From Erpobdella octoculata (Eukaryota; Annelida; Clitellata; Hirudinida; Erpobdellidae), in the NCBI GenBank assembly GCA_963978895.1, contig OZ022240.1, positions 12,744,307 through 12,808,306 of the forward strand: DNA of 64,000 bases. The letters run 5' to 3'. Position 1 is the stretch's first letter. The number at the start of each line of letters is the position of its first letter. The notes beneath the pieces were generated by a model. It was not told the DNA's origin and did not search any database. It was given only the letters and a program-made list of their open reading frames with translations. Below are positions 21,601-33,207 of the stretch, in pieces. The position numbers and the translations under genes are program-made.

Positions 21601-22245
21601 CTGCTCTATGGAAAACGGACAAATTCCTTTAGAATGGAAGCAAAATGAAGTTGTTGGATTATCCAAAAAAGGATCTAAAACCGATGTGATGAACTACAGG
21701 CCTATTTCCCTGTCATGTGTTTGTTGCAAGGTGATGGAGACATTTGTGAAAGAACATTTGCTGAGTTATTTCACAAAAAACAATTTGAAAAAAAAGAGCA
21801 ATATGGCTTCTTGAGAGGTAGATCTACTGTGCTTCAACTTCTGAGATTTCTCGATGATGTGACTCAAAGTTATGACGAAGGAAATGAATGTCATGTAATT
21901 TACACTGATATCGAAAAAGTCCCACACAACAGCCTGTTATATAAGTTGAAGATTTACGGTGTTGATGAGAAAACATTGTCATGAATTTGCAGTTTCCTGG
22001 TCAATGGATCTTTTTGAGTACGAATGAACGATTCATTTTCAGAATGGTTAAATGTCAAGAGCGGAGTTCCACAAGGCAGTGTGTTTGGACCAATTCTGTT
22101 TGTGATTTATATCAACGATTTGATTGATGTGATAGAGGGGGCTTGTGGACTTCTTCTGTTTGCCGATGATACAAAGATGTATAAAACAATCCTGAAGAAA
22201 AAATACTGTCACCAGCTGGAGAATAATGCAGAATTGTATCAACAG
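21601..22245 (+). pseudogene. CR1/Jockey-group LINE reverse transcriptase fragment
   Basis: Plus strand: IPLEWKQNEVVGLSKKGSKT, NYRPISLSCVCCKVMET, then in another frame QYGFLRGRSTVLQLLRFLDD and HNSLLYKLKIYGV, then LNVKSGVPQGSVFGPILFVI and LLLFADDTKMYKTI (catalytic A-D-D box). At least two frameshifts and two stops. It starts exactly where the PLE palindrome ends and stops where the Helitron at 22246 begins, so both ends are rearrangement points. Confidence 0.8.
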
Positions 22246-22392
22246 GGCCATTGCGCGGGAATGGGAGAGGAAGCGGGATAGCAAAAATGAGCAGTAGTGC
22301 GGGAAAGCAAGCGGGGAAGGAAACGGGAGCGAGAGAGAAAAACGATAGAAAAACTTCTAAAAACCCCGGGCAACACCGGGTAACCCCGCTAG
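22246..22392 (+). mobile_element. Nonautonomous Helitron 3' end
   Basis: G-rich GGGAAAGCAAGCGGGG tract, then hairpin CCCGGGCAACACCGGG, TAACCCCG, CTAG and T. Same family as 14.3-15 kb. The 5' part is missing, lost at the junction with the LINE fragment. Confidence 0.7.
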
Positions 22393-22980
22393 TACATACA
22401 AAATACCTAATGGAGTTCAACTTTGGCCATTGAACGCAAAATCAGTTTTCGATTTTTTTTGCAAATAGCAAGAATACTCCTCCAGTTTATTAAATTTGTT
22501 AAGGCATGTTGAATTCTATGAAGAACGTGTATATTTACACCTACTCTGCTAGTAAGCCTAAAAAACATGTTTTTTCACAAACCCCTTATATTTCATCTTA
22601 GGCCAGCTTTTCATTTATTGCAATTTTTTCTTTTAAAACGAAATATTTTTCAATGTATATATGTAAGCAGCTAAATAATTGTGTTCGATTTGTTTTTGTT
22701 TTAAAATGCTAATAATCATTGTCTTTAATTCCCAATTTGTTTCTAGAAAGTTTTCAAACTTCAATAAAATGCATTGTCATAAGTAGCAAGCCTTTGATTA
22801 GATGACGGGATGTTTGTTAAATTTCACTTTTAAAGTTTGCAAGCATTCAAGGAAGCAGACCGGTGGGATTAATATAAGGGATTTGATAAAGACAGAAAAG
22901 CTTTTAAGTGAGTTTTAACCATCATACAAAGTTTATATGATTTAAAAAAAAAAGTTAAATAATTGTATAGTCAGTGTTTA
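22393..22980. other. Stretch without a gene
   Basis: AT-rich, apparently single-copy sequence; it may be intron or 3' region of the minus-strand ORF that follows. Nothing else recognised. Confidence 0.5.
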
Positions 22981-22984
22981 TTAT

Positions 22985-23794
22985 TCAACGCTTTATAGCA
23001 ATTACAAAATGATTTATTAACCTAAATTTAAAGTAAAAATTACTTGCATTTTTTGTCACGTCACGTTGTGTAGTTGGTGTAGATCTTTCAAAACAAAATT
23101 GAGTAGCTTGGGATGTTACGAGAGGTTGTAAAATAATTGGTAACAAAGTTGTTGTTGATTTCAACTTTTCATCCTCGTTTGACTCATGTGTCTCTTTTTT
23201 GTCATCACGTCGATTGCTATGAGTTCCTCCTGTAATGTTGTTTGCAAAATAAGAAAGACTGTGATCATTTTCTAATGAGATGGTTTCTTTTGTTACTCTC
23301 TTTTCGTAGGGTTCTATCTGTTTATATTTTCTTAAGGTCAATCTTTTCTGAGATGATGCTGGAGAAATATGAAATTCTGATGGATCACAAGTCGTGTCGT
23401 GCTGTTTCTCTGTTGCTGTGATCGGACTTGAATGGCGAGGTAAATAATAATTTGAGTCTTCTGAGTCTATTTCATCGTGAATGAAAACGTTGTTGGTTTC
23501 GGGGAAATTATTTTTTATTCTTAGGTCTTGTTTACAATCCCACAATTTGTTGTGTGCCTGAAAGGAAAATTTTGAATTTGCGTCGTCAGTTCTTTGTGGT
23601 GTTTTCATCGTTGAATAGTTCATAAATTCATTTTTTAATTCATAGTTTGACTTTAAAAACTCCTGCTGCCAAGAAAACGTTTTAGTTGGCGTTTTCAAGT
23701 CTTCTTTCTTATCCATGTTGAATACATTTTCAGAACGATAGATTTTAATTCCACAGTATGCGTTTGGGTTGAAATTCCCACCAAGTGATTTCAT
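22985..23794 (-). CDS. Hypothetical protein, probable host exon, 269 codons open
   Basis: Starts with MKSLGGNFNPNAYCGIKIYR and stays open for 269 codons in a 65-70% AT background, which is unlikely by chance. The product is hydrophilic, rich in Ser, Thr, Asn, Lys and Glu, with no membrane segment, no zinc-binding pattern and no retroelement motif. It contains SFSWQQEFL-like and SSQKRLTLRKYKQIEPYEKR segments. A GTAATTTTT donor-like site near 23045 could end the true coding exon before the last 20 or so codons, which are basic and hydrophobic. I recognise no family. The surroundings (22.4-25.4 kb) lack repeats, which supports a host gene. Confidence 0.5.
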   Translation of the reverse strand: MKSLGGNFNPNAYCGIKIYRSENVFNMDKKEDLKTPTKTFSWQQEFLKSNYELKNEFMNYSTMKTPQRTDDANSKFSFQAHNKLWDCKQDLRIKNNFPETNNVFIHDEIDSEDSNYYLPRHSSPITATEKQHDTTCDPSEFHISPASSQKRLTLRKYKQIEPYEKRVTKETISLENDHSLSYFANNITGGTHSNRRDDKKETHESNEDEKLKSTTTLLPIILQPLVTSQATQFCFERSTPTTQRDVTKNASNFYFKFRLINHFVIAIKR

Positions 23795-25424
23795 AGTTTA
23801 TTGTAACTAGCAAACGTTACTAATAGAAGTAATAATAGAAGATAAAATGTAACCTTTTAAGAAATTCCTCTGCTGCTAATGAAAGTATACCAAAATTACT
23901 TAATATGATTTAAAATAGTTATACAAACCGCGGTTATGATTTTAATTAAGTCGTTGCTACAGCTACAACTAATGTAGCTTCTTTGTTGCCCAGAAACCAA
24001 GTTAAATTATTATTTAATTGAAATCAAGCCCTGCGAATGTTTTCTCGGGATGAGTTGAAACACGCTTGTCGTCGTTGCTGGTGACAACAGATGCATGCAT
24101 TGCTTTAAGTTATACGACAGGTTCAATTCTGTTTACGTGTGACTTTGAAATAAGCGACGCTGGCTATTAGTGCGAAGAGATAGGTATAAGAAAATATCAC
24201 GGAATATCAAGTATGAAACAGGGAATATTTCGTTAACGAAAATAAAAAATAAAACTATAATTAATAATTTGTTTAACCATAACTGAAATTAGAACTAAAA
24301 TTAACATTTAAAACGAAACGGAAATAGAGACAAAAATTGCTGGCTTGAAACAAAACCAAAATAGAATCGAAAATTAATTTAAAACTAAAAATATTGCAAT
24401 TTCAACTGGTGAAATTTTGTCTCTATGGTAAATTTTGTAGCATGCTTTTATATCTGCGGTGGTTTTGTCTTTTCGAGTTCCGTTCTTATAGCTTTTGGTT
24501 CGGAAATTTTAATAGACAGCCAAAAAGTACATTAAACTATAGTATTTGTTATAACTAAGAGCTGGAAAGAGATACCAGACACAGATCGGTCCCTAAAAAA
24601 AGTTATTAGCAAAAGAAGTTGCTCAAAACTCGCGAATCTCTTTATTAACGCCAACCAATCAAAAGCCAGCTTTTTCTATTTCTGGGTAAAAAGTGACGCT
24701 TAATTTACAAATTATCTCCACGAAATTTAAACTTCTTACGCTCAAATGCTCATAAAACAATTTAGTTATTTATTTCTATATTTTTTAACGAAACTTTTAT
24801 TTTCCGTTTGCTTATGGAGCTAGTTTAACACCTCACATATCAAGAGTGCTAGAGACAGAAGGTTCGGGTTTGCCAGACTGAGAATGGTTTGCCAGCTGCT
24901 GTTACATTGGCTGTGACACTTCAGTGCTTCCGAAGAGACATTCTAAAACTAAACATTGACTAACACCATTTTAAACATTGTCAAATTTTAATTCAATTCA
25001 GACACACTGTTAGCAACTTTTGTCATGCTGGCTGAAGTAAACTGGGAAGTGTAGATTATGAGGATTTTGTAGATAAATAATGCACATCATATCATAGTCA
25101 AATTGTTTGCTGTTTATTATAACACACAAGCAAACAGTTTTGACATTGAGACAATGCTTAGCAATATCCTCAGGTGCAGAAGAATGTCTTACAACAATAA
25201 TAAATAGACGTGTAACTGGAGGAAAGATACAAGAGCTATTTTATTAACAAACATCAAAATCCTCCAAAACAAAGAAGACATTTTCTCAAGAACTTGATAA
25301 GTTTCTATATATCACTTTAAACAAAAATGTAATAACTGCTCACATTGACCAACTCTGACATTTACACATATTTCACTATTATAGATATTATTTACAAGAC
25401 CACTAATATAAAGTGAGTTATCTT
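23795..25424. other. Long stretch without a recognised gene
   Basis: Mostly single-copy AT-rich sequence. It would contain the promoter of the minus-strand ORF at 22985-23794, but no reliable core promoter motif can be named. Around 24240-24390 there is a run of AAAACTAAAA-type words. Confidence 0.45.
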
Positions 25425-25437
25425 AAACTTTGTCACA

Positions 25438-25622
25438 AAACTCCGCCTCGCTAATTGCGAGCCAGTCCCAAGCCTGGAAAAAGGAGGAGGGAAAAGTTAA
25501 AAGGATCAAATTCTGATCCACGACAGGAAGTACTTAAGTGCTTCCTACATACAGCCATTAGAGTCTTAAAACACCTGGTGTAAAGGACTATAAACTATCA
25601 TAAAAAAAAAAAAAAAAAAAAA
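25438..25622 (+). mobile_element. Poly(A)-tailed SINE, copy 1
   Basis: Body starts CTCCGCCTCGC, includes GCCAGTCCCAAGCCTGGA and GATCCACGACAGGAAGTACT, and ends with about 23 A. A 13-bp target-site duplication AAACTTTGTCACA flanks it (25425-25437 and 25623-25635). It is about 95% identical to the copy at 31204. No RNA polymerase III boxes are obvious, so the promoter class is unclear. The CCAGTCCCAAGCC core resembles 3' ends of some RTE-type LINEs. Confidence 0.85.
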
Positions 25623-25829
25623 AAACTTTGTCACAGCAACATTTACAAGCATATACAAGTACCTTCAAAACTGTTTTAAGAGCATCAACTTTTTTGCCAA
25701 TTTAAAGAATAAATATGTCCAACAACAAAGACTGATTTTGGGCAAGCCTAATTAAAATAGTATCTCATCGATTTTAACAGTTTCTTCATACAGGCCTCCA
25801 CATATATCGCCCTAAAACATGTCGGTATC

Positions 25830-25998
25830 CTATCAAAAAGGCGAAAATATAAAGGCGAAAACAAAAGAGCGAACACAAAAGATCGAAACTAAAAAGGGCG
25901 AATGATAAAAAGAGCGCACGATAATAAGAGCGAAAATGAAAAGAGCGAAACTGAAAAGGGCGAACAATAAAAAAGGCGAACGTTAAAAAAGCGAAAAC
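25830..25998 (+). repeat. Short-period array, AAAAGGGCGAAAATA units (left copy)
   Basis: About 11 units of 14-17 bp on AAAAGRGCGAAMAYA. It is the reverse complement of the array at 44996-45162 with about 93% identity. It begins CTATCAAAAAGGCG. It resembles the arm of a foldback element. Confidence 0.85.
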
Positions 25999-26099
25999 CT
26001 GAAATTGTTTATTTGCTAAGCATGAAACACAATCATTTCATTCTCTTTTGGGATGTCATCACAGCACATCTAATTTTAAATTTCACTCTTTTCTTTCAA

Positions 26100-26167
26100 T
26101 ATCTCTTTCTCGTGCACTCTTTTTTCTTTATCTTTCTTTTTTGTTTTCTTTTTTCTTTTTTGTTCTT

Positions 26168-26208
<41 letters not shown>

Positions 26209-26236
26209 TTCTTTCTTTCTCTCTCTCACTCACTCA
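26100..26236 (+). repeat. Polypyrimidine (CT/CTTT)n tract
   Basis: About 135 bp of C and T with long CT dinucleotide runs, followed by CACTCACTC and poly-A. Can form triplex-type DNA. ORFs through it are artefacts. Confidence 0.9.
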
Positions 26237-26534
26237 AAAAAAAACAAAAAAAAATTTTAATACTTTATTATTTATATATATATATAACATTTATATTTAT
26301 TTGAATATGTATATTTATATTTAAAAAAAATATAAAAAAGTCTAGTTCAAAACAATATGATACAGTGTCAAGCTTGCAAATTGAGATTATGTGCAATTCC
26401 TCTTAAAAAGTCAAGATGAGAACGGTTTTCGTAATCCGCAACAATCGTTTTAATGCGTTGTGCGCAATCTTTATATTTCTTTTTTGATTTTGGTGGCTGA
26501 CGTCCAGATGTATACTGTTCCATTTTCAACTCAT

Positions 26535-27006
26535 TCAGGCTTTAATCTTTTTTAAGTGCATCAATAAACCTCCAAATAGTTGGATGGCTTGCACCCAGAA
26601 GTTGACTAAATCCGCGATGCCAACCCTCGACAGAATTATTTTTTTTTGGAAGATCTTGCAAAACTTGATTGTAGACAGTCCAAAGTGCGATCGGAAACAT
26701 TGCCTCACATCGTCCACTACGTCGGTTCACTGGTCCACTGTCGTGTAGCAAAAAATTTTCTCTTCGTATAGTTGTTGTGTATATAGCTGGTAGTTCAAGA
26801 TCTTCTAAATTTGTTGGGTTAGGCAACGGTGCTTGGAACTGATGTCGAACACGTCTAACAATTTGTTTCAAGTTATTAGGAGCTGGAATTTGGCCTGCGA
26901 CTGCTTCTCCTAAAGCCTTGGAAGTAGTTGCAATCAGTTGATGCGTAGCTTCAGTTGATGTTGCGGCTTGTTGTTTCAAGGTTGTAATAATTTTTCGAAC
27001 ATCCAC
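26535..27006 (-). pseudogene. MULE-type transposase, C-terminal fragment
   Basis: Minus strand: a 154-codon open frame whose second half reads FPIALWTVYNQVLQDLPKKN, then NSVEGWHRGFSQLLGASHPT and IWRFIDALKKD. The N-N-S-V-E-G-W-H-x-x-F...H-P-x-I-W-x-F-I pattern is typical of the C-terminus of Mutator-like transposases, often fused to FLYWCH zinc fingers in animals. The catalytic DDE core is not present. It lies 540 bp inside the GGCGAAAA array at 25830, which suggests, without proving it, that such arrays belong to MULE-type elements. Confidence 0.65.
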
Positions 27007-27009
27007 GGC

Positions 27010-27845
27010 AGCAACATTTGGAACGTGATTATGCTCGTTTAATTGTTTTGTTAAAATACCTTCTTCTGTGTGACATCATGCCATACACTTTGCAGTTCGA
27101 TATTCAGTACACTTCCAATATACTTTTTCATAGTGTTTTTTTCTTTTCTGAAAGTATAGTTGTTAACTACCAGCATATATTCATTCTTATTACTTTTAAC
27201 ATACTCTACATCCATTTATATTTTATTTTATATTTTAAAATAGTACTCGATTTAACGTAACTGAAATGTCGAAGTATATAACTGAACTGATAGGTCTTCT
27301 ACGTGGACATATATACACTCCCCATCACATCAACAATAAAGTGCCACAGATTTACGCATATGTACTACACGGAGGCACATGTAATAGCAATCGATTGATT
27401 TATAAGCTGTCACATCAACATGCACACTTGCCAGTAGCAGTGTTGCGACTCCTTGGGATTTTGCCCAGGATCTTGGGATTTTCGGTACCCGTCTTGGGAT
27501 CTTGGCCTTTTGTCTGAAAAATTAGCTTTTTAAGTTTTTTAAAATTTTGAATTTTTTACATTTTATTTTTATTTGAATTTCGTTATTTCAGACCAACATG
27601 TTATATACTTCACGTGTTATATACCTCACTCTCACAGTTATAAACACACGCTCGCTATGCTTCATTGGGCGCTGGTCATTCAACACTAATTGCGACATCT
27701 GGTATACCCATCCAACATGCCTGTCGATTCACTTACAATTCATTAAAAGAGATATATACAAAATTTTGTTTCATAGAATTTTATTCTTTTTCTTTGTATG
27801 TTTCAATTGTCAGAGATTGATCCAGAAAAAATATAGTATTCATCT
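27010..27845. other. Stretch without a clear gene
   Basis: Around 27440-27510 the phrase CTTGGGATYTTG recurs three times within 65 bp. Long chance ORFs occur, none with a recognisable motif. Confidence 0.45.
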
Positions 27846-27848
27846 TAC

Positions 27849-28250
27849 GTCAGATGGTTGTTGGTGATACGCGGGATGCGGGAGCTTCATGGGTGAAATG
27901 CGAGAAGATTTGGCGGGAGAGTCCGGCATTTAACACATAGTTATCATTCATTATCGTTATGAGAATAATATTCTAATTATAACATTTTTAAGATTGTCTT
28001 TTAAATTTTAATTTTGATTTACATGGGTGTCGAACCATATGTAAAAATATGTCAGATGGTTGTTGGTGATACGCGGGATGCGGGAGCTTCATGGGTGAAA
28101 TGCGAGAAGATTTGGCGGGAGAGTCCGGCATTTAACACATAGTTATCATTCATTATCGTTATGAGAATAATATTCTAATTATAACATTTTTAAGATTGTC
28201 TTTTAAATTTTAATTTTGATTTACATGGGTGTCGAACCATATGTAAAAAT
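27849..28250. repeat. Perfect or near-perfect tandem duplication, 202-bp unit
   Basis: Units 27849-28050 and 28051-28250 are identical as far as I can compare, beginning GTCAGATGGTTGTTGGTGAT and ending CATATGTAAAAAT. Recent event. Not coding. Confidence 0.9.
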
Positions 28251-28440
28251 GGCTAATGTTTTGCGACGGCAAATCTTTTTGCATTAATTGAAAAAAAGTT
28301 GAAAACATATACCGCCGAAGAACAAGAGATGGAATAAGAATTAAATATTTTTAGACTGTCTTCCTTCGGGCACTGAGTTTCACACAATTGCACAAGCTTT
28401 TCGGCCCAATTGACGCGTCTTCGTTCGATGCGTATTTACG

Positions 28441-30052
28441 GGTGTCACGACAAAACGTTCACAGACAAAATGTTCAACGACAAAATGTTCCTGACAAAAC
28501 GTTCACGACACAACGTTCACTACAAAATGTTCACGACAAAATGTTCACAGACAAAATGTTCACAGACAAAATGTTCACAGACAAAATTTTCAACGACAAA
28601 ATGTTCACGACAAAACGTTCACGACACAACGTTCACGACAAAATGTTCACGACAAAATGTTCACAGACAAAATGTTCACAGACAAAATGTTCACAGACAA
28701 AATGTTCAACGACAAAATGTTCACGACAAAACGTTCACGACACAACGTTCACGACAAAATGTTCACGATTGCAACTTTTAAATTTAGTTTAGTTTTAAAT
28801 GATAAAATATTTTGTGTTTCACAAAATGAGCGCAAATAAAACGTTAACAATAGTAAATGCTATGTTAATTTCCTCTTTGATACCCCTAACTCAAACGGCA
28901 ACCAGATGAGTATGGATATGGATCGGAGGACTGTAAACTGTTTCAGCAAGAATGAAAAAAACAGATGAAATGAGATAGCTATAATAGTAAAATACAATTG
29001 GTTACTAATTTGAGATCGTTTGAATTTTCAATTTCAATTAAGCAAACGACGTAAATAAGGTTTGGCTGTATTCTAAAGATTAAAAAGTTAAGGGTATCCG
29101 AGAGAAAATTAACCAGCCCGCATTAACTAGTTAATAAATGGAACGATGATTAAAAGGGTCGAAATATGAAATCTTTATTAACTCCGATTAAAAAAAAAGA
29201 AATGCAATTAATTAGGTATTAATTGAGATTCATTTGATGTTTCAATTTTAATTAAGTGAACGTCAGAAAGAACCCTTGATCGTTGTAGCCTAGCGATTAA
29301 GAAGTTATCGGCTTCCAAGAGCAATAAGCCTGCTTTAATTAGCTAATTAACGTAACGGTGACTTGGGTAAAGCAGCATGCAGCTACTTGCGATTTTCAAC
29401 TAGAATTGAAAATACATCTCTAGCAATTAAAAACTAAAAAGTTAGGGTACCCAAAAGCAATTAACCGGCATCAACTAGTTAATAAATGGAACGATGATAA
29501 GAAGGATCAAAATATGGATGAAAAAGAAAAAAGCCAAATGGCCATAACTCCATACAATTATTTATTAATTGAAGATCATTTGATGTTGCCAATACGTATT
29601 AGTTTCATGCTGTCATGCACATATACTTTGTAAATAAAATGGTGAATAGACACATCCCTAAAAATGACTTAATAATTAGTTTGCAAGCGATCTTGACATA
29701 ATAAAACAAAATTTTTATTTTTCAGTGTGAACATTTTGTCGTGAACGTTGTGTCGTGAACGTTTTGTCGTGAACGTTTTGTCGTTGAACATTTTGTCTGT
29801 GAGCATTTTGTCTGTGAACATTTTGTCTGTGAACATTTTGTGCGTGAACATTTTTCGTGAACGTTTTGTCGTGAACGTTTTGTCGTGAATATTTTGTCGT
29901 TGAACATTTTGTCGTTGAACATTTTGTCTGTGAACGTTTTGTCGGTGTTCATTTTGTCGTGAACATTTTGTCGTGAACGTTGTGTCGTGAAAGTTTTGTC
30001 GGGAACATTTTGTCGTTGAACATTTTGTCTGTGAACGTTTTGTCGTGGAACC
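28441..30052. mobile_element. Foldback-type element with arrayed inverted termini and 9-bp target duplication
   Basis: Left arm 28441-28770 and right arm 29727-30052 are inverted copies built from 14-15 bp units (TTCACGACAAAAT and CAGACAAAATG types). The tips read GGTGTCACGACAAAACGTTC on the left and GGTTCCACGACAAAACGTTC from the right. The flanks are GTATTTACG on both sides (28432-28440 and 30053-30061), an exact 9-bp duplication as made by Mutator-like and foldback elements. The 950-bp centre holds diverged repeats and no transposase, so the element is nonautonomous. Lys/Thr/Cys/Ser-repeat ORFs in the arms are artefacts. Confidence 0.85.
28850..29600 (+). repeat. Central repeat of the foldback element, shared with 48.69-49.29 kb
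   Basis: Internally it consists of about three diverged units of 140-220 bp with the phrases GATTAAAAAGTTAAGGGTAT, AACTAGTTAATAAATGGAAC and TTAATTAAGTGAACG. 28858-29490 matches 48690-49290 at roughly 85-90% in the same orientation, although the second copy lacks the foldback arms. No ORF. Confidence 0.75.
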
Positions 30053-30395
<343 letters not shown>

Positions 30396-30399
30396 TTAG

Positions 30400-30535
30400 A
30401 TTGGGTATTAAACGTCAAAAAATGGCATTAAGCGCCGCCTCCGATGCCGCTGTGGCATTAGAGAAAAGAAAAATGGCATCAAGCGCCGAACGAATGGTAT
30501 TAAACGCCAACAAGTGGGATGCCAGGCCAAGTCGT
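30400..30535 (+). repeat. Short-period array, AATGGCATTAAGCGCC units
   Basis: About seven imperfect units of 16-20 bp (ATGGCATTAAGCGCCG, ATGGCATCAAGCGCCG, ATGGTATTAAACGCCA). They lie directly beside an (AAT)n run. The 65-codon ORF across it is probably not a protein. Confidence 0.6.
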
Positions 30536-31190
30536 GTTATTGCGGGCAAAATTCAAAGAGTTATTTTGATTTTAACTTTTAAAATAAAGTTCATATAAAA
30601 TTGATAACAAAAAATCTGTTAACTATTGACTTAGGAAGGAATTTTAATATAACATTTTAGATGAAAAATTTTAGATATTTGCTGCTATAACGTTACAGCA
30701 CAAGCGGGGAATTTTCCGCTAGTCACAATAGTAATAGTAACAATAATTAAAAGTTTAGTTAATCGGTTTGATAAAGCACTCATGATGTTAATATTAAAAG
30801 TTATAATTATTCAAATATCCTGCTTTTTGGTTAATTTACACCAGTTCTTCAATCCGAGTCTCGGCAGATGGATTGAGAGACGACATTTTGTTAGTATATA
30901 TTATATTATTATATTTTACTTATAGCAATTTATAAATTTATATCTATTACTGTCTGCCATTTCTTACACTAATAATTATAGAATAGAGTAATTCCCTAAT
31001 AGTGTTACTAGTTTAGCATGCTGGATTTGATTAACTAACTCAGACTGATATATTTTCAAAGTAGCAATAAAAAAAACCTATCTTTGTTAGAATTCTTTTT
31101 TAAACCATTTATTTGTCACTAAAAAAAATGATTCTATCTATTCAAGTGAAAATATTAGCATTATTTCCTGGTAATTCCTGTTAGTTCTAC
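30536..31190. other. AT-rich stretch without a gene
   Basis: No supported feature. Confidence 0.5.
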
Positions 31191-31203
31191 AGACTCCATA
31201 ACA

Positions 31204-31359
31204 ACTCCGCCTTGCATTTGCAAGCCAGTCCCAAGCCTGGAGAAAGGAGGAGGGAAAAGTTAAAAAGAACAAATTATGATCCACGACAGGAAGTACTTAG
31301 GTGCTTCCTACATACAGCCATTTCAGTCTTAAAACACCTGGTGTAAAGGACTATAAACT

Positions 31360-31402
<43 letters not shown>
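31204..31402 (+). mobile_element. Poly(A)-tailed SINE, copy 2
   Basis: Same family as 25438 and in the same orientation, with about 38 terminal A. Flanked by a perfect 13-bp duplication AGACTCCATAACA (31191-31203 and 31403-31415). The long pure A tail and intact duplication indicate a recent insertion by an L1/RTE-like machinery. Confidence 0.88.
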
Positions 31403-31405
<3 letters not shown>

Positions 31406-31415
31406 CTCCATAACA

Positions 31416-32870
31416 TGTTTTTCAGTTACAGTTACACATTGTTTCATAGTATATTTGAAACAAGTAATTTAGAAAACCAGATATAATAAACATATGAAAA
31501 CATTCATACTAGGTAGATATTAATAATTATAATAATGAATTTTATATTATTTCCTTTAAAAAACTTATTTCCAGGTACTTTATACAGTATGGAAAAAATA
31601 ACAGAGGAGCTAAGCAGTGTTGTCAAACTCTTAATTGAATATATCTTTGAAGTTTTGCCATCAGAAGTATGAACTGTCCAACTTGAAATCAAGTGTCTCT
31701 TGTTTATCTGGAACAACACAAAATTGCAACTTCAATGAATTTCTAAACATTTTTTATTTGGATTGTACTGTTTAAATAACATTACATGCCACTGAAGTGT
31801 TTGCATTTCAATTGATTCTATGTTTTGGTCTTGTATTTGTTGTCAAAATTTGTCAACAGGTTTCTATGGATACTATATTAATATTTTGACACTTTTGCTC
31901 ATTGTTCTTGCTATTTATGTCATTTCTTCCAAAAGAATGAATAGTAGTAGCTCATGATATAGCTCATTTTTTAGTAATTTAGCAGCAATAGATAAAAAAT
32001 TTATACATTCTTAGTATTCAAAAAGATTGATCTTTTGTTTATTTTTTTCATTTCTTTTAAGATGAATTCTTTGTTGTTTTTTTGCTTTTAGGAGTTGAAA
32101 TAAATACAAATTTGATTCATTTTGATTTGTCTGTTTTGTTTGCAGGTTGTCTTGCTTTGTGTAGTTCTGTTTTTTTCCTATTGTTTTACTAGTCTTCTCC
32201 AGCTTTAAGATTTTTATCTAACCAAATAAAATAAATTTCCAAAATGTTTTTCTTCACTGTTTTCTAGTGCTATCAGTAGTTATATTTTTTAATGCATTTC
32301 TTAAATTACACATCTGGGGTTCACAAAAGCAAACTGGTTAGTATAGTTGATAGAGGTGCTTTTGAGTTTGAGGTTCCATGTTCAAATCTAATCTTTTTGT
32401 CATTTATTATTTAAGAATCTCCTTATTTCAATTACGAATTAATAGTAAAACAGCTCAAATTTAACTAAAGGATAATAATTAATATGTGAAAAAGTAAGTC
32501 TAGTAAGTTAAAAAAACAGTTTATTTCAGTATAAAAAATCATGTTATATAAAATAACAGAACAAAGAAAAAAAAATTAACATAAAATTAGGGGCTTTTGT
32601 GCTTCCTATCTATTTCTAATATACTTAAAAAATGAAAAGTTCTGAATGAATAAAAAAGTTCAAGTCAACAAAGCAAGATAGAGTAAAGTTATTGTGTAGA
32701 TGAATTTAAATGATTTAAGCAATATATACAGCTAAAATACCATAAATAGACATCAAATGTGATAAAAGAGCAAATTCATACAGAAAAAGCAAAGTTCATC
32801 AATTTCAATGATTAAAAAGCTAAACAAAGTATTTATATATACAAATCAAATGCAATAAGAAGTAGAAGGG
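31416..32870. other. Long AT-rich stretch; possible tRNA-like SINE remnant
   Basis: At 32336-32396 (+) the phrases ACTGGTTAGTATAGTTGATA (A-box-like) and TGTTCAAATCT (B-box-like) have tRNA spacing but no acceptor stem, so probably a decayed SINE head. The rest is featureless. Confidence 0.4.
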
Positions 32871-32879
32871 GGAACGGAT

Positions 32880-32930
32880 ATTCAATCCCCCCGGACATTT
32901 TCCCCTTGGACATTTCCCCCCGGAAATATA
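32880..32930. repeat. Very short array, GGGGGGAAATGTCC units
   Basis: On the minus strand three units (GGGGGGAAATGTCCAAGG, GGAAAATGTCCGGGGGG) of 15-17 bp. It fits the CGAAAYGTCC-type grammar of the longer arrays. Confidence 0.5.
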
Positions 32931-33035
32931 TTTCTCTTTTATAGATTTTAACGTTATCATCAAGTAATGAATGTGTTGTAAGAAAATGGCGTTTTTGAAC
33001 ATAAGAAATGTGTATGTTCCTATTCAATCTCCCTA

Positions 33036-33207
33036 AAAATACAATACAAAATAACATTTATATCGTGCCCTTATGAAAAAAACAATTCTTTCGCAAAGGC
33101 ACGCAGTTCATCAGCATCTCCTAATCAAAAAACTTATTAAAAAGATGTCTGTAGTCTAATTTTAACTTGTTTAATGTCTATAGAATGACGAACATGCACT
33201 TTCCTTC
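33036..33207 (-). mobile_element. L2-type LINE 3' end, target of the hAT insertion
   Basis: This stretch (TACAATACAAAATAACATTT, then CGTGCCCTTATGAAAAAAAC and TTTCGCAAAGGCACGCAGTTC) matches the 3' end of the L2 at 51036-51190 at about 75-80%. The hAT element at 33208 lies inside it. Beyond the hAT (34548 on) the match is too weak to follow. Confidence 0.65.

Noticed and set aside
28441..28770. Regularly spaced short repeats, CRISPR-like
   Set aside because: Units are 14-15 bp with no unique spacers, the array is inverted at 29727, and the genome is animal. It is the arm of a foldback element.
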